From: CAZMRF01 sp964568735
GTDB taxonomy: Bacteria > Acidobacteriota > Polarisedimenticolia > JACPZX01
Direction: 5' to 3'
Assembly: GCA_964568735.1 (NCBI GenBank)
Contig: CAZMRF010000031.1
Span: 1-55,839, forward strand
Length of the DNA stretch: 55,839 nucleotides
Positions 27,826 to 36,381 of the stretch are shown in pieces (positions within the stretch are counted from its first letter, which is position 1; each line of letters opens with the position of its first letter). The notes beneath the pieces are model-generated. The model was not told where the DNA came from. It worked only from the letters and a program-made list of their open reading frames with translations, and searched no databases. A program made the translations under genes and the position numbers.

Positions 27826-29628
27826 ATGCAGGTGTCCGTGAGCGGCTACGAGACCCGGGTCAAGATCTTCATGATCCTGGTCGTCCTCTTCCTGGCCACC
27901 GCGAACTTCGTCACCGTGAGATCCCTCGTGGTCACGGAAGCGCGTCTCGGCGAGGAAGCGAGGGCTCGCGTGCTCGCCGCTTCGGCCACGATGGCCGGGC
28001 AGGCGGCGGCGGAGGATGCCCTTCCGCACCTGCTGGAGGGGAAGGCCGGGGCTGCGGCCCGCGCCGCGGCCGACCTCTACAGGTACGGGCGGGTCCACGG
28101 CGCCGCGGTCGTGGAGATCCTGGATCCCGACGGGCGAGTCATCGCCTCGAGCCAGACATGGAGGCTCGGGATGGTGGAACCGCTGGGGGCGACGGTCCGG
28201 AGGAGCGATCGGGAGCTGGCGTCGGGCCATGCCGTCCTGGGAGATCCCGCGGGAGATCTCACGGTCGCCATCGTCAGGCTCAAGGGATCGGAAGGCGGAG
28301 GGCGCCACTACCTGCGCGCCGGCTTCGTCCTGGAGGCGGTCGGAGAAGTCTCCCGGCAGATACGCCTCCTGGCGTGGGTGCAGGGGGTGGGCGGCAGCGT
28401 CGTCCTCGTGATGGTCCTCCTCTTCACGCGCTGGGTCCTCCGTCCCTACCGCGAGCTGCGGGCGACGGCGCTGGGGGTCGAGCCACCGGCCGAAGCCGCG
28501 CGGAGCGCTTCCGACGATCCCGGATTCCTGATCGCCTCCTTCCGCGGGGTCATCGACAAGATGCGATCGCTCGAAGGGGAGCTGGAGCGCATGCGGGCAG
28601 GCGCCTCGTGGCCGGGCGGGCAGGAGGCTCTGCTCGCGAGCCTCAGCAGCGGCGTCCTGATCCTCGGCGAGTCGGGGGAGGTCGCCGCCCTCAACCCCGC
28701 CGGCGAGGCGATCCTGGGGCTGGAAGCGTCGGCGCTTCTCGGCAGGCCCGTCGCGGCGGCGCTGGATCCGTCCCCAGATCTCGTCGGAATCCTCGAGGAG
28801 GCCGTCCTACACGGCCGTGGCAGGGCGCGCCAGGTCGTCGTGCACCGCCGGCCCGGGGGCCGGAGCGTTCACCTCGGCGTCACCGTCTCGGGACCTCCTG
28901 AAGGGGGCGGGGGCGCGCTCTGCCTCTTCAGCGACCTCACGGAGATCCGGACGGTGCAGGACCGCGTCGCGCTCAAGGAGAACCTCGCCCGCCTGGGCCA
29001 GCTCTCGGCCGGCATCGCCCACGAGTTCCGCAACAGCCTCGCTACGATCCTCGGATACGCGCGCCTCGCGGGGCGTGAGGCCGGCAGCAGCGGCGAGAAC
29101 GCCGGGGCCATCATACGAGAGGTCCAGGCGATGGAGCGAGTGGTCACCGAGTTCCTGCGCTATGCGGCTCCAACGAGAATGCAAAGAGGGGAGTGCGCGC
29201 TCGGAGAGCTGATCCGCTCCATCGCCGGCGAGGTGAGCCGGGAGGGGGAGCCCGGCATCGAGATCGCCGTCGTGGGGGAGTGGCCGGAGTCCATCACCGC
29301 CGACGAGGCGCTCCTCAGGCAGGCCTTCCACAACCTGATCCGCAATGCCGCCGAGTCCCTGAGGGGCTCGCTCTCACCGGGAAGGGTCACGGTACGGGGC
29401 AGGTTGGAGGCAGGATCGCTGTCGATCGAGATCGCCGACAGCGGCCCCGGCTTCGCGCCCGAGGTCCTCGACAAGCTCTTCACCCCATTCGTGACGACAA
29501 AGGAACGCGGGACCGGCCTCGGGATGGCGCTGGCGCAGAAGGCGGTGGTGAGCCACGACGGGTCCATCGAGGCGGAGAACGGACCGGGGGGAGGAGGGGT
29601 CGTCCGGGTCATCCTCCCGCTGGTCTAG
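27826..29628 (+). CDS. PAS-containing sensor histidine kinase
   Basis: A 600-residue kinase. A membrane segment (FMILVVLFLATANFVTV) is followed by a periplasmic sensor region to ~170, a second membrane helix (VVLVMVLLFTRWVL), a PAS domain (~265-380), HisKA with H399 in GIAHEFRNSLATI and a HATPase with TGLGMALAQKAVV. The ATG at 27826 has GATGAGG five bases upstream; GTG 27823 is adjacent. It follows pilD by seven bases and precedes a sigma54 promoter and the minor-pilin operon, at whose far end the second sigma54 activator (36378) lies. Pairing of the two is inferred. Confidence 0.9.
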   Translation: MQVSVSGYETRVKIFMILVVLFLATANFVTVRSLVVTEARLGEEARARVLAASATMAGQAAAEDALPHLLEGKAGAAARAAADLYRYGRVHGAAVVEILDPDGRVIASSQTWRLGMVEPLGATVRRSDRELASGHAVLGDPAGDLTVAIVRLKGSEGGGRHYLRAGFVLEAVGEVSRQIRLLAWVQGVGGSVVLVMVLLFTRWVLRPYRELRATALGVEPPAEAARSASDDPGFLIASFRGVIDKMRSLEGELERMRAGASWPGGQEALLASLSSGVLILGESGEVAALNPAGEAILGLEASALLGRPVAAALDPSPDLVGILEEAVLHGRGRARQVVVHRRPGGRSVHLGVTVSGPPEGGGGALCLFSDLTEIRTVQDRVALKENLARLGQLSAGIAHEFRNSLATILGYARLAGREAGSSGENAGAIIREVQAMERVVTEFLRYAAPTRMQRGECALGELIRSIAGEVSREGEPGIEIAVVGEWPESITADEALLRQAFHNLIRNAAESLRGSLSPGRVTVRGRLEAGSLSIEIADSGPGFAPEVLDKLFTPFVTTKERGTGLGMALAQKAVVSHDGSIEAENGPGGGGVVRVILPLV

Positions 29629-29631
29629 GCG

Positions 29632-29646
29632 CCCCCCGGAGGGGGA
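29632..29646 (+). terminator. Weak GC hairpin after the kinase gene
   Basis: CCCCC and GGGGG arms flank a four-base loop just after the stop codon at 29628, but no T-run follows. It could mark the end of the pilD-kinase transcript; the evidence is thin. Confidence 0.25.
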
Positions 29647-29695
29647 GCTGGAGGGCGTCTCGGGTGGATGACTCCTGCCAATCGAGGTGGGAAAC

Positions 29696-29712
29696 TGTTA
29701 CCTTTCGTAACA
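29696..29712. promoter_or_regulatory. Inverted repeat TGTTAC-N5-GTAACA, candidate activator site
   Basis: A perfect 6-5-6 palindrome in an unusually AT-rich stretch lies about 119 bp upstream of the second sigma54 promoter. The distance suits an NtrC-family enhancer, and RR2 (36378) is the natural candidate. Its half-site differs from that near pilA, which fits a different activator. Confidence 0.45.
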
Positions 29713-29830
29713 AAAAACTGACGCCTGGGAGCTTCATCCGTGCTGCCCGACTCAGGAGCCCTGGAAAGGCCTTGTCTTAAGTACCTGAAAATATTGAAAT
29801 TACACGGTATGGTCCAGTGAATCGCCCCAA

Positions 29831-29846
29831 TGGCACCCGGCTTGCT
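29831..29846 (+). promoter_or_regulatory. Sigma54 (-24/-12) promoter of the minor-pilin operon
   Basis: TGGCAC-N5-TTGCT is an exact RpoN consensus with GG at 29832-29833 and GC at 29844-29845, and matches the pilA promoter at all 11 defined positions. The predicted transcription start (~29857) lies only five bases before the ATG at 29862, which would cut into the RBS. Confidence 0.87.
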
Positions 29847-29861
29847 GAAGGGAGGGAGGTC

Positions 29862-30398
29862 ATGAACGAAAGACGGAGGTTCCGATGCGGAGCTCGATCA
29901 GCCCCGAGACTATCGCGAGGCCAGCGCGGATTCAGCCTTCCAGAGCTGCTGATGGTCATCGCGCTCATCGGGATGATCCTGGCCGTTGCGATCCCGGCCT
30001 TCGGGAGCTTCAACCGTTCCTACAAGGCGAGGTCGGCCGCCGACGACATGCTCGCCGCGGTTCGGGGCGTCCGGCAGATGGCCATCTCGACCCGCCAGGA
30101 CCTCACCGTCACCTTCACCCCCGGCTCGCCCGGATCCTACTCCTACTTCCATCCGATCCGCGGCCAGACCGTGACCGTTCAGCTCCCCGAACAGATGACC
30201 TTCACGACGAATCCGTCGGGCTCCTTCGCGCCGGAGTTCCGCCCCAACGGCAGCATCGTGCCCAGCTCGACCCCATCGATGAACAATCCCACGGCGAACT
30301 TCGTGCGGTTGCAGGCGATCATCAACACGAGCCGGACGGACACCTACACCTACGGCTTCAGCGCCGCGGGCCAGGTCTCCTACACGGTGACGCGATGA
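29862..30398 (+). CDS. GspH/FimT-type minor prepilin
   Basis: A 178-residue prepilin with a basic 23-residue leader ending QRG, cleavage before FSLPE and helix LLMVIALIGMILAVAIPAFG. The body (ADDMLAAVRGVRQMAISTRQ, DLTVTFTPGSPGSYSYF) has the GspH/FimT pattern of a pseudopilin that primes pilus assembly. ATG 29862 is preceded by GGGAGG and by AAGGGAG. An alternative GTG at 29817 lies upstream of the sigma54 promoter and cannot be used from it. It is first in the minor-pilin operon and overlaps the next gene's upstream start. Confidence 0.88.
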   Translation: MNERRRFRCGARSAPRLSRGQRGFSLPELLMVIALIGMILAVAIPAFGSFNRSYKARSAADDMLAAVRGVRQMAISTRQDLTVTFTPGSPGSYSYFHPIRGQTVTVQLPEQMTFTTNPSGSFAPEFRPNGSIVPSSTPSMNNPTANFVRLQAIINTSRTDTYTYGFSAAGQVSYTVTR

Positions 30399-30412
30399 GG
30401 GAGGGCCGCTCC

Positions 30413-30886
30413 ATGGCGCGCAGGGACCAGGCGGGATTCAGCCTCGTCGAGGTGATCGTCGCCCTCGGGCTTCTCACGGCCGTCCTCGTCGCCATCGGCT
30501 CGATGTTCGTGCTGGGGCAGTCCAGCGTGAGGAGCGGCCGGGAGCTGACGGAGGCCACCTCCATCGCCCAGCACATCATGGAGGACATCAACAAGCTCTC
30601 CTACAACGGCCTGAAGATCTTCTTCGTGGGGGCCCAGAACCTCACCACGCTGACCTCCTACACGGCCGACACGCGCGTCGCGACCTCCTACGCCGAGACC
30701 CAGTACAAGTCCCTCATAGACAACCAGCTCTTCAAAGGATACGCGCTCATCGTGCTGCAGCCCATCGGCGGGAACATCAAGCCTGCCGTGTGGTCCACCG
30801 GTGAGGCGATCCGTATCACGGTCACCATTCACTGGACCGAGCTGCGAAGAAGCCGCAGCGTGGCCATGGAAGGCGTCCGCTTCTGA
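30413..30886 (+). CDS. PilV-like minor prepilin
   Basis: A 157-residue prepilin: leader MARRDQAG, cleavage before FSLVE, helix VIVALGLLTAVLVAIGSMF, then a small body with LTEATSIAQHIMEDINKLSY, the PilV-type motif, and a C-terminal IRITVTIHWTELRRSRSV. ATG 30413 has AGGGAGGG seven bases upstream and is preferred; ATG 30395 overlaps the previous stop and would add six residues. It probably joins the initiation complex at the pilus tip with its neighbours. Confidence 0.86.
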   Translation: MARRDQAGFSLVEVIVALGLLTAVLVAIGSMFVLGQSSVRSGRELTEATSIAQHIMEDINKLSYNGLKIFFVGAQNLTTLTSYTADTRVATSYAETQYKSLIDNQLFKGYALIVLQPIGGNIKPAVWSTGEAIRITVTIHWTELRRSRSVAMEGVRF

Positions 30887-30925
30887 GAAACCAACGCGGG
30901 CGCCCCCTGCCGCCTCGAGGAAGTG

Positions 30926-33697
30926 ATGAGGAGGATGACGACAGTGCCGAGGCATGATTCCGCGCCGCGGATGCGGCGGTCCTTCCCCGGGACGCAGAGG
31001 GGATTCACGCTCGCCGAGATCATGGTGGCCATCGCGGTCTTCGCGGTGATCTCCGCGATCGCGCTCACGCTCTACACCCAGCTCCAGAAGAGCTTCAAGC
31101 AGGGCGAGAACGCGGCCTTCCAGCAGCAGAACACGCGGATCGCCTTCGACCGGATGATCGCCGACCTCAGGATGGCCGGCTTCAACTACAACCCCGACGG
31201 CAACGGGCTCCGCCCCGACGAGCAGATCGAGGGGATGTGGCAGAACGCGCTGACGATCCGCGGGGATTTCGACTACGAGACCTCCGACGCGACCTCGCCC
31301 GAGGACACCCTCGGCGGAACCAGCATGACCTTCGGCGTGGTCTCCACGGGCAACGACGAGATCGTCACCTACGCCCTCGGGAAGCCCTCCGGGGCCGGCG
31401 GCACGACGCTGACCTTCGACGCCGACGTCTCGGCCATTCCCCGGGACGGCACGGTCGAGACGGTCCAGCTCCCGAACGTCTACACCGACATGAACTCGCC
31501 TCCCTACACGCTGTACAGGATCACGCTCAAGCCCGGCGGCACCGCCCTGAGCAGCATCGCCGACAAGGTCCCCATCGCCGACGACGTCCGCTCGCTGGTC
31601 TTCACTTACTACGACGGCGCGGGCACCGTGATCACGACGATGGCGGGCGGCAATGACTCGACGGCGGCCATTGCGGACAGGAAGAATATCGCCCGGATCA
31701 ACGTCTCGGTGATCGGGATGACGAAGGACCCGGATCTGGCGTATACGGATCCCACCGACACGAACCCGAAAAGCCTGAACTACCGCAAGTTCGAGCTGAC
31801 GGGCGACGTGACGCCGCGCAACCTCGGATTCGTGGGCGTGCCCGACCTCGACCTCAGCCTGCCCAGCACTCCGACCGGCCTCAGCGTCTGCCCCGGCCAC
31901 TGCCAGGGCTTGCGAGTGACCTGGAACGCGAACCCATCCGCCGACGGCGTCGTCAAGTACGAGGTAACAAGGGGTCCCAGCATTCTCAGCCAGGGATTCG
32001 GCGTCGATGTCTTCGCGACGAACCACTTCATCGACACATTGGCCCAGGGGACGAGCTACGTCGTGGGCGTTGGCGCCGTGGACGGCGCCGGAAACACGAG
32101 CAATCCAAGGGCCTACTCGGGTGCCGTGACGGTTACGAACACGACGACGCCGATGGCGCCCGCGAGCCTGACGGGGACGAGCATCGCCGGGGGCACGGCT
32201 GTGGCCAACAAGATCGATCTCGCCTGGCCGAAGCCCCTCATGAACGTTTCGGGCGCGCCTGTCTGCGATCCCAACTCCGCTGTGCGCGACCTCCTCGGCT
32301 ACAGGCTCTATCGCGGCGCCACGGCGGGCTTCGATCCCAACATCCCGGCGCAGGTCCAGCTGAGCTGGGATCCCAACCAGCTCTCCGGCGCCATGGGCGC
32401 TCCCGCCCTCAGCGACGCGAGCGTCGTGAATTGCAGGACCTACCACTACAAGGTGAAGGCGGAGGACAAGTGCGCTCTCGGATCGACGACCACGGGGGGG
32501 AGCGGCGAGGCTTCGTCGAACGTGATTCCCTCGACCCCGGTCAACGTCCAGGCCATGAGCATGGGGCCGGCAACGTCCCTCCTGACATGGGATCCCGTGA
32601 ACCTGGACACCGCCTCCCCGCAGGCCCCCATCGTCATCGACACCTACAAGGTCTGGCGCGCGATGGTCCAGCAGATGTCCGATCCGAACCTGGCCTCCTA
32701 TTCCCTGGTCTACAACGGCCCGGTCGCTTCGGTGGCGACGCCTTCCTACACGGACGCGAACATCCCGACCATCAACCCCGGCCACGACTACTACTACCGG
32801 ATATCGGCAAAGGACGACTGCCCCAACGAGAGCGCCACGTCGATGCCCGCGCTCCTGACCACGTGCGCCTTCGGCGGGACGGTGAGCGTCGGCATGTCCC
32901 CGGGCGGCAACCCGGTGGGCGGGATCCAGTCGATCACCGTCACCGTGAGCGGCGTCACGCCCGTGAGCGCCCAGATAAGGGTGGTGGACGACAGCACCGG
33001 CGCCGTGATCGTGAACCAGAGCTTCAGCGGCCTGCCCTACACGGCCTCGTGGAACGTCACCTCGACGACGAGCCCGGGCCACACCTACACGATCACCGGG
33101 TCGGCGACGAACAGCTCGGGCTGCGTCGGCACGGCCACGATCTCGGGAGTGGGCGTCGTCGTGGCGGCTCCCTGCTGCATCGTCGTGTCGAACCCGACGG
33201 TCACGAAGAACACGACCCTGGGCAGCGTCAGCGGATCCTTGAAGAACAACCAGGTCGGCTTCGACATCCAGAGCCAGTGCGCCTTCCCGATCGACATCAT
33301 CGCCATGGACGTCGACTGGGTGGACAACACGGTCTCCGTCTGCGGAGGGAGCCCTGCCAATCCCCTTCTGACGGCCTGGACCTTCACGGGCTTCCCGAAC
33401 GTGGTGCTCTCTCCGCCGACCAATCCGAGCAGCAGCACAACGACACCCAAGTCGATCTTCGACCTGAGCGTTTCGCCCTTCACGATCTACCCTATGGCCC
33501 AGGGCGTGTCGAAGACGATGAACTACGTCTTCACGAAGGACATGGCCTTCAAGTGCGGGAGCAAGACGGGGGTGAACGACATCGGGATCTTCTACGACAC
33601 CTCGGACGGCCAGACATGCTTCATCTCCGTCATCCCGAATGCGACGAGCCCGGGCATCTCGCTCTGTGACGCCAACCTGGACCCGAACTGCCCGTGA
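30926..33697 (+). CDS. Giant PilW-like minor prepilin with fibronectin-like repeats
   Basis: The protein has 923 residues, against about 250-350 for ordinary PilW. The leader ends TQRG before FTLAE, with helix IMVAIAVFAVISAIALTLYT. A PilW body (~35-300; NTRIAFDRMIADLRMAGFNY) is followed by three fibronectin-III-like modules (~313-410, 411-535, 535-645; PTGLSVCPGHCQGLRVTWNA, YRISAKDDCPNES). An Ig-like segment (~650-742) and a cysteine-bearing C-terminal domain close the protein. ATG 30926 follows GAGG by five bases. Such a head on a tip subunit suggests an adhesin or surface-binding device; that function is inferred from architecture. Confidence 0.83.
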   Translation: MRRMTTVPRHDSAPRMRRSFPGTQRGFTLAEIMVAIAVFAVISAIALTLYTQLQKSFKQGENAAFQQQNTRIAFDRMIADLRMAGFNYNPDGNGLRPDEQIEGMWQNALTIRGDFDYETSDATSPEDTLGGTSMTFGVVSTGNDEIVTYALGKPSGAGGTTLTFDADVSAIPRDGTVETVQLPNVYTDMNSPPYTLYRITLKPGGTALSSIADKVPIADDVRSLVFTYYDGAGTVITTMAGGNDSTAAIADRKNIARINVSVIGMTKDPDLAYTDPTDTNPKSLNYRKFELTGDVTPRNLGFVGVPDLDLSLPSTPTGLSVCPGHCQGLRVTWNANPSADGVVKYEVTRGPSILSQGFGVDVFATNHFIDTLAQGTSYVVGVGAVDGAGNTSNPRAYSGAVTVTNTTTPMAPASLTGTSIAGGTAVANKIDLAWPKPLMNVSGAPVCDPNSAVRDLLGYRLYRGATAGFDPNIPAQVQLSWDPNQLSGAMGAPALSDASVVNCRTYHYKVKAEDKCALGSTTTGGSGEASSNVIPSTPVNVQAMSMGPATSLLTWDPVNLDTASPQAPIVIDTYKVWRAMVQQMSDPNLASYSLVYNGPVASVATPSYTDANIPTINPGHDYYYRISAKDDCPNESATSMPALLTTCAFGGTVSVGMSPGGNPVGGIQSITVTVSGVTPVSAQIRVVDDSTGAVIVNQSFSGLPYTASWNVTSTTSPGHTYTITGSATNSSGCVGTATISGVGVVVAAPCCIVVSNPTVTKNTTLGSVSGSLKNNQVGFDIQSQCAFPIDIIAMDVDWVDNTVSVCGGSPANPLLTAWTFTGFPNVVLSPPTNPSSSTTTPKSIFDLSVSPFTIYPMAQGVSKTMNYVFTKDMAFKCGSKTGVNDIGIFYDTSDGQTCFISVIPNATSPGISLCDANLDPNCP

Positions 33698-33714
33698 GGG
33701 CGGAGGAAGAATCC

Positions 33715-35658
33715 ATGAGAACGATGTCGTACATGGAGAACACGGGTCCGGTGCGGGGCCGGCGGCGCGAGGGGAGCGAATCGGGCTCAGCCCTCCTGAT
33801 CGTCACGATGATAACCGTCATCCTGACGCTGCTGGGCCTCTCCTACCTGGCCGTCGCCGATCAGGAGAACACGATCGCGATCAACCAGCGCAACGCCGAC
33901 CAGCTCACCTTCGTCTCCGAGGCCGGGGCGAAGATGGTGAAGGCCTGGTTCGACCGGCCGGTGGAGGGAGACCCGAACAACCCCATCTTCAAGTTCATGG
34001 GGGACTACGACATCAGAAAAACGCTCTACTACGACAGGACGCAGCGGATCTTCGACCACGACAACGACCCGAACACCGCCGACGTCCTCGCCGACGGGAC
34101 GACCGGCAAACCCTACTACCGCCAGGGGCTCACGCTCACCGCCGATCCGAACTACCTCTCCTTCTGGGACAAGCCCTACCGCGGCTCCCTTGCGGCGGAA
34201 TTCAAGGGGTCAGAGGCGGGCCCCGACATCGTCATCCAGGCGAACAATACGTCGGTGGACTGGATGGACATCCTCAACCAGCGGGTGGTCTCACCGAACA
34301 AGACGGTGCAGGAGAGTGTGGGGAGGATCCAGCGGATCGACGTCTACGCCCCGCCCATCATCGACGTGGGCGGCGTCAAGACGCGGTTCGGGATCGCCAC
34401 CGTGAAGATCACCGCGACGAAGTTCAAATACCTGGGGAAGGTGGGGATCGTCCCGGTGACGAACAACGGCTCCGTCGAGGTGGCGCGCCAGGTTTCGAAG
34501 ATGGTCATCAATGAAGTGCCCTATCCGGGCCCGACGGGCCCCTTCAATACCTGCACTGCCTTCGACATCAACGGCAACATCCAGATCCACTGGGGTGAAA
34601 TCGTGGCCGGCGTCAACGCGGCCGTCGGGCCGGCCTCGCAGCTCGTCAACCGGACGAAGCGCACCGTTCCCTTCGCAAGCGTATCGAGGTACCTCGGCCC
34701 CCCGAACCTCGCCAACTGGATCACGGCGAACAACGGGACCACGAACGCCGATTTCGACCCCTGGTTCAAGCTCCGGGCCGGAGGAACGATCACGGGCGCT
34801 CCCGATCCGAACTCGATCCAGGTCTACCCCTACGTGCCGATCACGACGGTCGCCAACGACACGACCGCGATCTTCCAGAACAGCCCATCGACCTGCCCGG
34901 CCTTCGAGTACCAGATCTGGAAGAACGTCGCGCTCAGCGGCGGCCAGAACATCCACTACATGGTCTACTCGGCCACGAACTCCTACAAAGAGGACGGCCT
35001 GGGGACGGCCCAGGATCTCAAGGCCTGGACGAACGGGAAGGAGGGATTCTGGTTCTTCGACACGACCGACCGGCTCCCTCCGAATGCCACCGGCAGCAAC
35101 ATCGGCGGCGCCATGGGCCTGAGCGGAACCTGGAACTCGGCCGGTTTCATCTACATGAACTCCGACTGGGACTCCACCGGAACGGGCGGAGGCGTCAACC
35201 GCGTGCTCATCCCGCCGGGCGAGCCCTGGGTGGATGCCGATGCGGACGGCGTGGCCGACCCGGGCGAGTACGTTAATCTCAAGTACCCGACATCATTGAG
35301 CGGGGGTTTCAGGCCTTACACCGACGGGCATGCCAGCAACCCCGCCCAGACGGCCTCGGTCACGTCGACGAACGGGATCACCTATTCCTACACCACGAAA
35401 CCGAGCGCCCGGGACACGCAGGGGATCCCCTTCACGGACACGATCCACTTCCAGGGCGTCCTCTACGTCGAGGGCGAGTTCCAGTTCAACGGGAACTTGA
35501 ACGTCTTCGGGGCCGTCGTGACGAAAGGCGGGATGACTTCGACCTCCGCGGGAACGCCGGACATCTACTTCGACGAGCGCCTCATCAAGGGTGACTGGCC
35601 TCCCCCCGAGCTCGAGCTGCCCCGGACGATGGTCACCTTCTGGGAGACCGATCTCTGA
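33715..35658 (+). CDS. PilX-like protein with large C-terminal region
   Basis: The 647-residue protein has an N-terminal SGSALLIVTMITVILTLLGL segment and following helix (RNADQLTFVSEAGAKMVKAW), as in the PilX_N family, but no classical G/FTLIE site. The long C-terminal region contains many short beta-like stretches (FFDTTDRLPPNATGSN, GGVNRVLIPPGEPWVDADAD, VLYVEGEFQFNGNLNVFGAV). ATG 33715 has GGAGG eight bases upstream; GTG 33694 overlaps the previous stop. The size is about three times that of typical PilX, so a surface or tip role next to the giant PilW is plausible. Confidence 0.78.
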   Translation: MRTMSYMENTGPVRGRRREGSESGSALLIVTMITVILTLLGLSYLAVADQENTIAINQRNADQLTFVSEAGAKMVKAWFDRPVEGDPNNPIFKFMGDYDIRKTLYYDRTQRIFDHDNDPNTADVLADGTTGKPYYRQGLTLTADPNYLSFWDKPYRGSLAAEFKGSEAGPDIVIQANNTSVDWMDILNQRVVSPNKTVQESVGRIQRIDVYAPPIIDVGGVKTRFGIATVKITATKFKYLGKVGIVPVTNNGSVEVARQVSKMVINEVPYPGPTGPFNTCTAFDINGNIQIHWGEIVAGVNAAVGPASQLVNRTKRTVPFASVSRYLGPPNLANWITANNGTTNADFDPWFKLRAGGTITGAPDPNSIQVYPYVPITTVANDTTAIFQNSPSTCPAFEYQIWKNVALSGGQNIHYMVYSATNSYKEDGLGTAQDLKAWTNGKEGFWFFDTTDRLPPNATGSNIGGAMGLSGTWNSAGFIYMNSDWDSTGTGGGVNRVLIPPGEPWVDADADGVADPGEYVNLKYPTSLSGGFRPYTDGHASNPAQTASVTSTNGITYSYTTKPSARDTQGIPFTDTIHFQGVLYVEGEFQFNGNLNVFGAVVTKGGMTSTSAGTPDIYFDERLIKGDWPPPELELPRTMVTFWETDL

Positions 35659-35706
35659 CGAGGCGTCTGCTACCATGACGGGTTGATGGTTGGGGAGACA
35701 CTGATC

Positions 35707-36381
35707 ATGAGCGAAAGCAACAGAACCCGTACTCCTCCGGCTCCAACCCGGCTGGCCCTTCCGCTCCTTTCAGCGGCTCTGGCCTGCCTTCTCGCGCTCC
35801 AGCTGGGCGCCCTCTCCCTCCTCCCGGCCTCGGCTGACGATGAGGCCGACAAGGCGGAGGCCGAGGAGGAAAGCGACCAGCCCGTGAAGCCCGGAGATCG
35901 CGTCTTCACGAACGAAGACCTGCGCCGGTACCGATCGCGCGTGAAAGCCTCCGTTCCCTCCACCCTCGTCGTCGACATGACGGCGCCGAGGCCCGGAGCT
36001 GAGCCCGCTCCGGAGGCGATGGACCCCGACGTGAAGCAGCGGCGGGTGGGCGCGATCCAGGAAGAGATCCGGCAGGACGAGGAGCGCCTTCGAGCCCTCG
36101 ATGACCGCACGCGCTCCCTGCACAATCCCTTCCTCCCCCGCCCCAAGCTGAGCGAGGAGGAGAAGCAGTCCGAGGCGGGGCTGGACTCCCGGCAGATCCT
36201 GGACATGGTGAATGCGGAGCGCGCGACGCTCCAAGCCCGGATGACGGAGCTGCGCGCCGAGCTGCAATCCCTCGCACGCGCCCCCGCCGCGTCGGCTTCC
36301 GCCGAGCCGCGCTCGGAGGCTCCACCCGCGACGGAGACCGCGCAGAGCGAAGCCCCTGCGCCCGAGCCGCCGCGGCCTTGA
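35707..36381 (+). CDS. Secreted or anchored coiled-coil protein of unknown function
   Basis: The 224-residue protein has a hydrophobic N-terminal segment (LALPLLSAALACLLALQLGA) with a possible signal cleavage near ASADDEAD, and an acidic linker. DLRRYRSRVKASVPSTLVV and a charged helix (~100-200; QEEIRQDEERLRALDDRTRS and ARMTELRAELQSLAR) likely form a coiled coil. The tail is Pro/Ala/Glu-rich. GGGGAG precedes ATG 35707; ATG 35686 and TTG 35683 are alternatives. It lies between the pilin genes and RR2 and overlaps the latter, so a pilus-associated envelope role is likely but unproven. Confidence 0.68.
   Translation: MSESNRTRTPPAPTRLALPLLSAALACLLALQLGALSLLPASADDEADKAEAEEESDQPVKPGDRVFTNEDLRRYRSRVKASVPSTLVVDMTAPRPGAEPAPEAMDPDVKQRRVGAIQEEIRQDEERLRALDDRTRSLHNPFLPRPKLSEEEKQSEAGLDSRQILDMVNAERATLQARMTELRAELQSLARAPAASASAEPRSEAPPATETAQSEAPAPEPPRP

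Noticed and set aside
29885..30394. ATG 29885 with good RBS as start of a different protein
   Set aside because: The frame is rich in Arg, Pro and His and runs opposite to the pilin signal, while the other frame has a clean prepilin. It matters only as a possible decoy start.
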